This document shows positions 61,251 to 64,000 of a stretch of DNA of 64,000 bases, in pieces. Origin of the DNA: CAZOOK01 sp964581385 (GTDB taxonomy: Bacteria; Pseudomonadota; Gammaproteobacteria; Nevskiales; Nevskiaceae); the NCBI GenBank assembly GCA_964581385.1, contig CAZOOK010000015.1, positions 62,001 through 126,000 of the forward strand, given 5' to 3'. The notes beneath the pieces were generated by a model. The model was not told where the DNA came from. It did not search any database and saw only the letters and a program-made list of their open reading frames with translations. The position numbers and the translations under genes were made by a program. Position 1 is the stretch's first letter. The number at the start of each line of letters is the position of its first letter.

Positions 61251-61980
61251 GCTGATAACTCCTCATCGTGTATTCGCAATGCGTAGTTCGCAGTTGTGTC
61301 CGCAACATTAGGATTGCAAGTCAGCCGGCATTGATCAAGACCCGGTGAAAATAAATGGTTCACTTTCCTGATCCATTTATTTTGTAAGGCATGGTGACAG
61401 TCGATAAGCCGTGCGTTCGACACTCATTAAACACGTGTTCAATATAACGATCATGTATGCACGGACACGATCAATGACGTGATCAAATAGAGTTCGGATT
61501 GAACGATTCCAAAACATGTCTGTGACATTCGCGGCGACAACGTTTCAATCGACAAAGCATCCACAACCAACACTTCAAAAGCAACATCGGGTGGAGTCCT
61601 CAGGCACCAGAGAAAAGACCCCCCACGCCCTGCGTGGGTCCCCGTTTATTTACACACACCTGATGCCCGGCCGGGCTGTCCAACATCTCCACTAAATCCA
61701 ACGCGTTAGCGCGGCACAGTTGTAGGCCGCCCCTGCCTGACTGGCCTACAAATGGACCACACTGTAAGGGCGACTCCAAATAGTTCAATGACTTACAAAT
61801 CCGGCTCTAATTCGGACTGAGGCAAGGCTTTACAAGCGCAAACGCCTAGTGCATGTTATCTCTCGTAGTGCTTTTTATCGCAGGAGTGCGGGCTCCGGCG
61901 AGGCGAGAACTACGGCCATTTCTAACAGGATTTGGTCATTTGTCCGCAGCGCTGTTGCGCACGGATCGCCGAGAATTAAA
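61251..61980. other. Intergenic region, candidate transfer origin/regulatory region
   Basis: Two ribbon-helix-helix genes diverge across this 730-bp, A+T-richer region. It contains three near-copies of ACGATCA (61447-61453, 61467-61473, ACGTGATCA at 61477-61485), the inverted repeat TTGTAGGCC/GGCCTACAA (61720-61751), and the hairpin CCCACGC-CCT-GCGTGGG (61622-61638). No relaxase gene is in the window, so an oriT cannot be confirmed. Confidence 0.5.
61600..61788 (-). ncRNA. Candidate small transcript (or 62-residue peptide) in the transfer-origin region
   Basis: On the minus strand an open frame of 62 codons starts at ATG 61788 and contains the strong inverted repeat 61720-61751. It ends in a terminator-like structure: stem around 61622-61638 followed by GGGTCTTTTCTC. 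The peptide (FVGQSGRGGLQLCRANALDL, later GHQVCVNKRG) is unlike typical globular proteins, so a structured RNA is at least as likely. Expression is unproven. Confidence 0.35.
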
Positions 61981-62283
61981 ATGCCCGTCATCCGCGTTCG
62001 CGTCTCCGAAGGCGTCATCGAATCCATCCGTCAGTACGCTCGCTCCCAAAAGATTCCTCACCTTTCAACCGCGCTCAAGAAGCTGGTCGATCTCAGCCTT
62101 GAGGCCGAGGCTACCCGGCAGGACATCGACACCGTTATCCGCCGCCAGCAGGGCCTTGCCTACCTGCTCAGTGAGGTCCTGGTGATCAATCGGCTGATCC
62201 TCGACGGACGCACGCGCGAGAGTCATCTGCGCGTCAAAGAGCTGACCGGCGAGGTCTTCCAACAGCTGCTGAAGCAGAGCTGA
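61981..62283 (+). CDS. Ribbon-helix-helix-type protein preceding the coupling protein
   Basis: The 100-residue protein starts with a ribbon-helix-helix pattern (MPVIRVRVSEGVIESIRQYA, LSTALKKLVDLSL) followed by a helical oligomerisation part (DIDTVIRRQQGLAYLLSEVL). Genes of this size immediately before traD encode oriT-binding accessory proteins (TraM-like) in many conjugative systems; here this is inferred from position. It ends 10 bp before the coupling-protein start. The frame is open upstream to 61849, but ATG 61981 fits the fold best. Confidence 0.65.
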   Translation: MPVIRVRVSEGVIESIRQYARSQKIPHLSTALKKLVDLSLEAEATRQDIDTVIRRQQGLAYLLSEVLVINRLILDGRTRESHLRVKELTGEVFQQLLKQS

Positions 62284-62293
62284 GGCGCGTGCC

Positions 62294-64000
62294 ATGAAAG
62301 GCCTACAAAACTCCGCGATCGGCGATTTCACACGGGGCGGACAGACGGTTTTGATGTTTGTCCGCATGATCGGCGAGGTGCTGCAGCAGTTCACGCGCTA
62401 CGTCGTTCTGGTCTATTTCCTAACGACGTTTTCGTTATTTTGGATGCGAACGAAGCCCTACGACCGCTATCTGGCGGTGCAGTATGTCCGGGCCACGGTG
62501 GCCACCGCCGTCTTCGATAACGGCGCCAGCGTGACGACCATCCAAGACCCCTGGGATCGCACGGTGCCGGTGCGCCTGGACGATCTCTACGCCGCTCCGT
62601 TTATGAAGCAGACCGTGGTCAGTCTGCTACGGACCTGGATTGCCTGCATGATCGTTTCGGTCACGATCGCACTGTCGATCCTTGTTTTTTTGTTTGGCGG
62701 CATGTGGCGGTTTGGCCGTTCCCAGCGGCGCGAGCAACTGCTGCGCGGAAGCGTGATCGCCGAGACTAAAGACGTGCGTGAGGCTTTGTGCAGCGCCGGG
62801 ATGGCCAGCGACCTGACACTGGCCGGCGTACCCCTGGTTAAGGGCAGCGAGACCCAGCATATCCTGATCACCGGCTCCCCCGGAACCGGCAAGACGACCG
62901 TCCTTTATGAACTGCTGCGGTTGATCCGGCAGCGCGGCGATCGCGTCATCTGTTACAGCCCGTCTGGCGATTTCATCAGCACCTTTTATCGCGAAAAAAA
63001 GGATCTGCTTCTGAACCCATTCGATTCGCGCTGCCCATCCTGGGACCCGTGGCTGGAATGTCCACGTGACTACCACTTCGACATGCTCGCCGGCGCCCTG
63101 GTCCCCAATGGCCGAGCCACCGATCCCCTGTGGGAAAAGGCGGCCCGCGTCGTTATTTCAAGTCTGCTCAAGCGCGTCGGGACTTACGATAAACGAAGCA
63201 TCGGGCACTTCCTTCATTTGCTCTCGGAAGTCGATTTGCCGGTGCTCGCTCAGTTTCTCGAAGGCACTCCCGCCTATGCCTTGATGAGTCCGGCGGCGGC
63301 ACGGACCGCGCAGGGTATCCGCATTACGGCGACCGCGGCGGCACAGGGATTGAGGCACCTGCCGGAGCAAGGCCCACCGTTCAACTTGCGCGAATGGGTG
63401 CTCAAGGAGAGCCGCGACCAGTGGGTGTTTTTGAACGCCACCGCCGACCAACGCGATGCGGCGCGACCGCTCCTGTCGGCCTGGTTGGAAGTGTTTACGA
63501 ATAGCATCCTGAGCCTGCCGGAAGATCGCCAGCGGCGAATCTGGCTGATTATCGACGAGTTGCCGTCGCTGCACCGCATCCCTTCCCTGCCCGCCTTTCT
63601 GGCCGAAAGCCGCAAGTTTGGCGGCTGCGGAGTGATCGCGTTCCAGATGATTTCACAGCTGCGTGAGATCTACGACAAGGAAGGCGCCGACACCCTGACT
63701 GGGCTCTGCGCAACCTGGGTTTGTATGCGGCAAAACGATCCGCCCACCGCCGAATGGACCTCAAAAAGCTTCGGCGAGGCGGAGATTCTCGAACACGCCG
63801 AGAACCTCAGCTACGGCTCGCATGAGATGCGCGACGGCGTTTCGCTGCAGCAGAATCGGAAGATGCGAGCCCTGCTGCTGGCCTCGGAAGTGCGCAATCT
63901 CGACGATCTCGAAGGCTACGTCCGGCTGCGTGGAAAGATCGACGGCGGGTCCCTGCCGGTGGCTCATTTCAAGATCGACCGACCGGCGATTCGGAAAGTG
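62294..64000 (+). CDS. traD: Type IV coupling protein, TraD family (partial)
   Basis: The visible 569 residues begin with two membrane spans (residues about 36-51 and 115-135) separated by a periplasmic loop, then the AAA+/FtsK-like ATPase. Walker A is GSPGTGKT (194-201), Walker B is RRIWLIIDELPSLHRIP, and FGGCGVIAFQMISQLREIY follows. This is the order of F/SXT-type TraD, the inner-membrane pump that delivers the relaxase-DNA complex to the mating channel. GAGG precedes ATG 62294. The gene continues past the right edge, so the C-terminal recognition tail is not seen. It marks the start of the transfer genes. Confidence 0.9.
   Translation, partial: MKGLQNSAIGDFTRGGQTVLMFVRMIGEVLQQFTRYVVLVYFLTTFSLFWMRTKPYDRYLAVQYVRATVATAVFDNGASVTTIQDPWDRTVPVRLDDLYAAPFMKQTVVSLLRTWIACMIVSVTIALSILVFLFGGMWRFGRSQRREQLLRGSVIAETKDVREALCSAGMASDLTLAGVPLVKGSETQHILITGSPGTGKTTVLYELLRLIRQRGDRVICYSPSGDFISTFYREKKDLLLNPFDSRCPSWDPWLECPRDYHFDMLAGALVPNGRATDPLWEKAARVVISSLLKRVGTYDKRSIGHFLHLLSEVDLPVLAQFLEGTPAYALMSPAAARTAQGIRITATAAAQGLRHLPEQGPPFNLREWVLKESRDQWVFLNATADQRDAARPLLSAWLEVFTNSILSLPEDRQRRIWLIIDELPSLHRIPSLPAFLAESRKFGGCGVIAFQMISQLREIYDKEGADTLTGLCATWVCMRQNDPPTAEWTSKSFGEAEILEHAENLSYGSHEMRDGVSLQQNRKMRALLLASEVRNLDDLEGYVRLRGKIDGGSLPVAHFKIDRPAIRKV

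Overview
The window is about 60% G+C DNA of proteobacterial type, most likely gammaproteobacterial. The clues are a RecD2-type helicase, IHF-alpha and HU relatives, a NodT/OprM-type tripartite efflux set and an F/TraD-like coupling protein. No rRNA, confident tRNA or complete insertion sequence is visible, so a finer taxonomic call is not supported. A run of exactly 100 N (26661-26760) marks an assembly gap inside a tandem-repeat gene.

Layout. (1) 1-11.6 kb holds metabolic and efflux genes: a molybdenum hydroxylase pair (2Fe-2S subunit and the start of the Mo subunit), an Old Yellow Enzyme, an SDR, and a complete RND pump (adaptor, permease, outer-membrane factor). Wreckage surrounds them: a truncated second adaptor spliced to an SDR scrap, an internally deleted membrane gene and an AraC remnant. 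(2) 11.7-14.5 kb holds recD2 and an IHF-alpha gene truncated by fusion to a DUF2127 scrap. (3) 14.7-40.3 kb is an accessory, defence-rich island. It has a WGR / small membrane protein / DUF2971 operon, a membrane protein plus Mrr-like nuclease pair, an AlbA_2 (Schlafen-type) protein with a 1263-residue partner, two tyrosine recombinases, a DUF4062-TPR repeat protein, a RES/Xre toxin-antitoxin pair with a visible operator, an undescribed two-gene module (nuclease-like protein plus alpha-helical protein), and a complete type I restriction system. (4) 40.8-64 kb looks like the backbone of an integrative conjugative element or large plasmid. It carries HU, a DUF3560-methyltransferase, RmuC, DUF4942, a methyltransferase-helicase fusion, SSB, DUF932, several small proteins, a coupled regulator pair, two ribbon-helix-helix proteins around a probable transfer-origin region, and the coupling protein running off the end.

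The most unusual signal is non-coding. Backbone genes are preceded by long leaders sharing repeated elements. One element has a six-base-pair stem, a nine-base loop and a conserved 3' flank, occurs four times (plus a variant before ssb), and shows compensatory stem changes. A second, found three times, also has a hairpin with compensatory changes, and two of its copies flank an inserted XRE-phospholipase D pair. A third, a duplicated HU promoter, brackets the methyltransferase-RmuC module. This suggests a cassette architecture in which cargo is exchanged between homologous leaders that may also act as structured RNA or regulatory sites.

Family assignments rest on motifs read by eye. No database search was possible.
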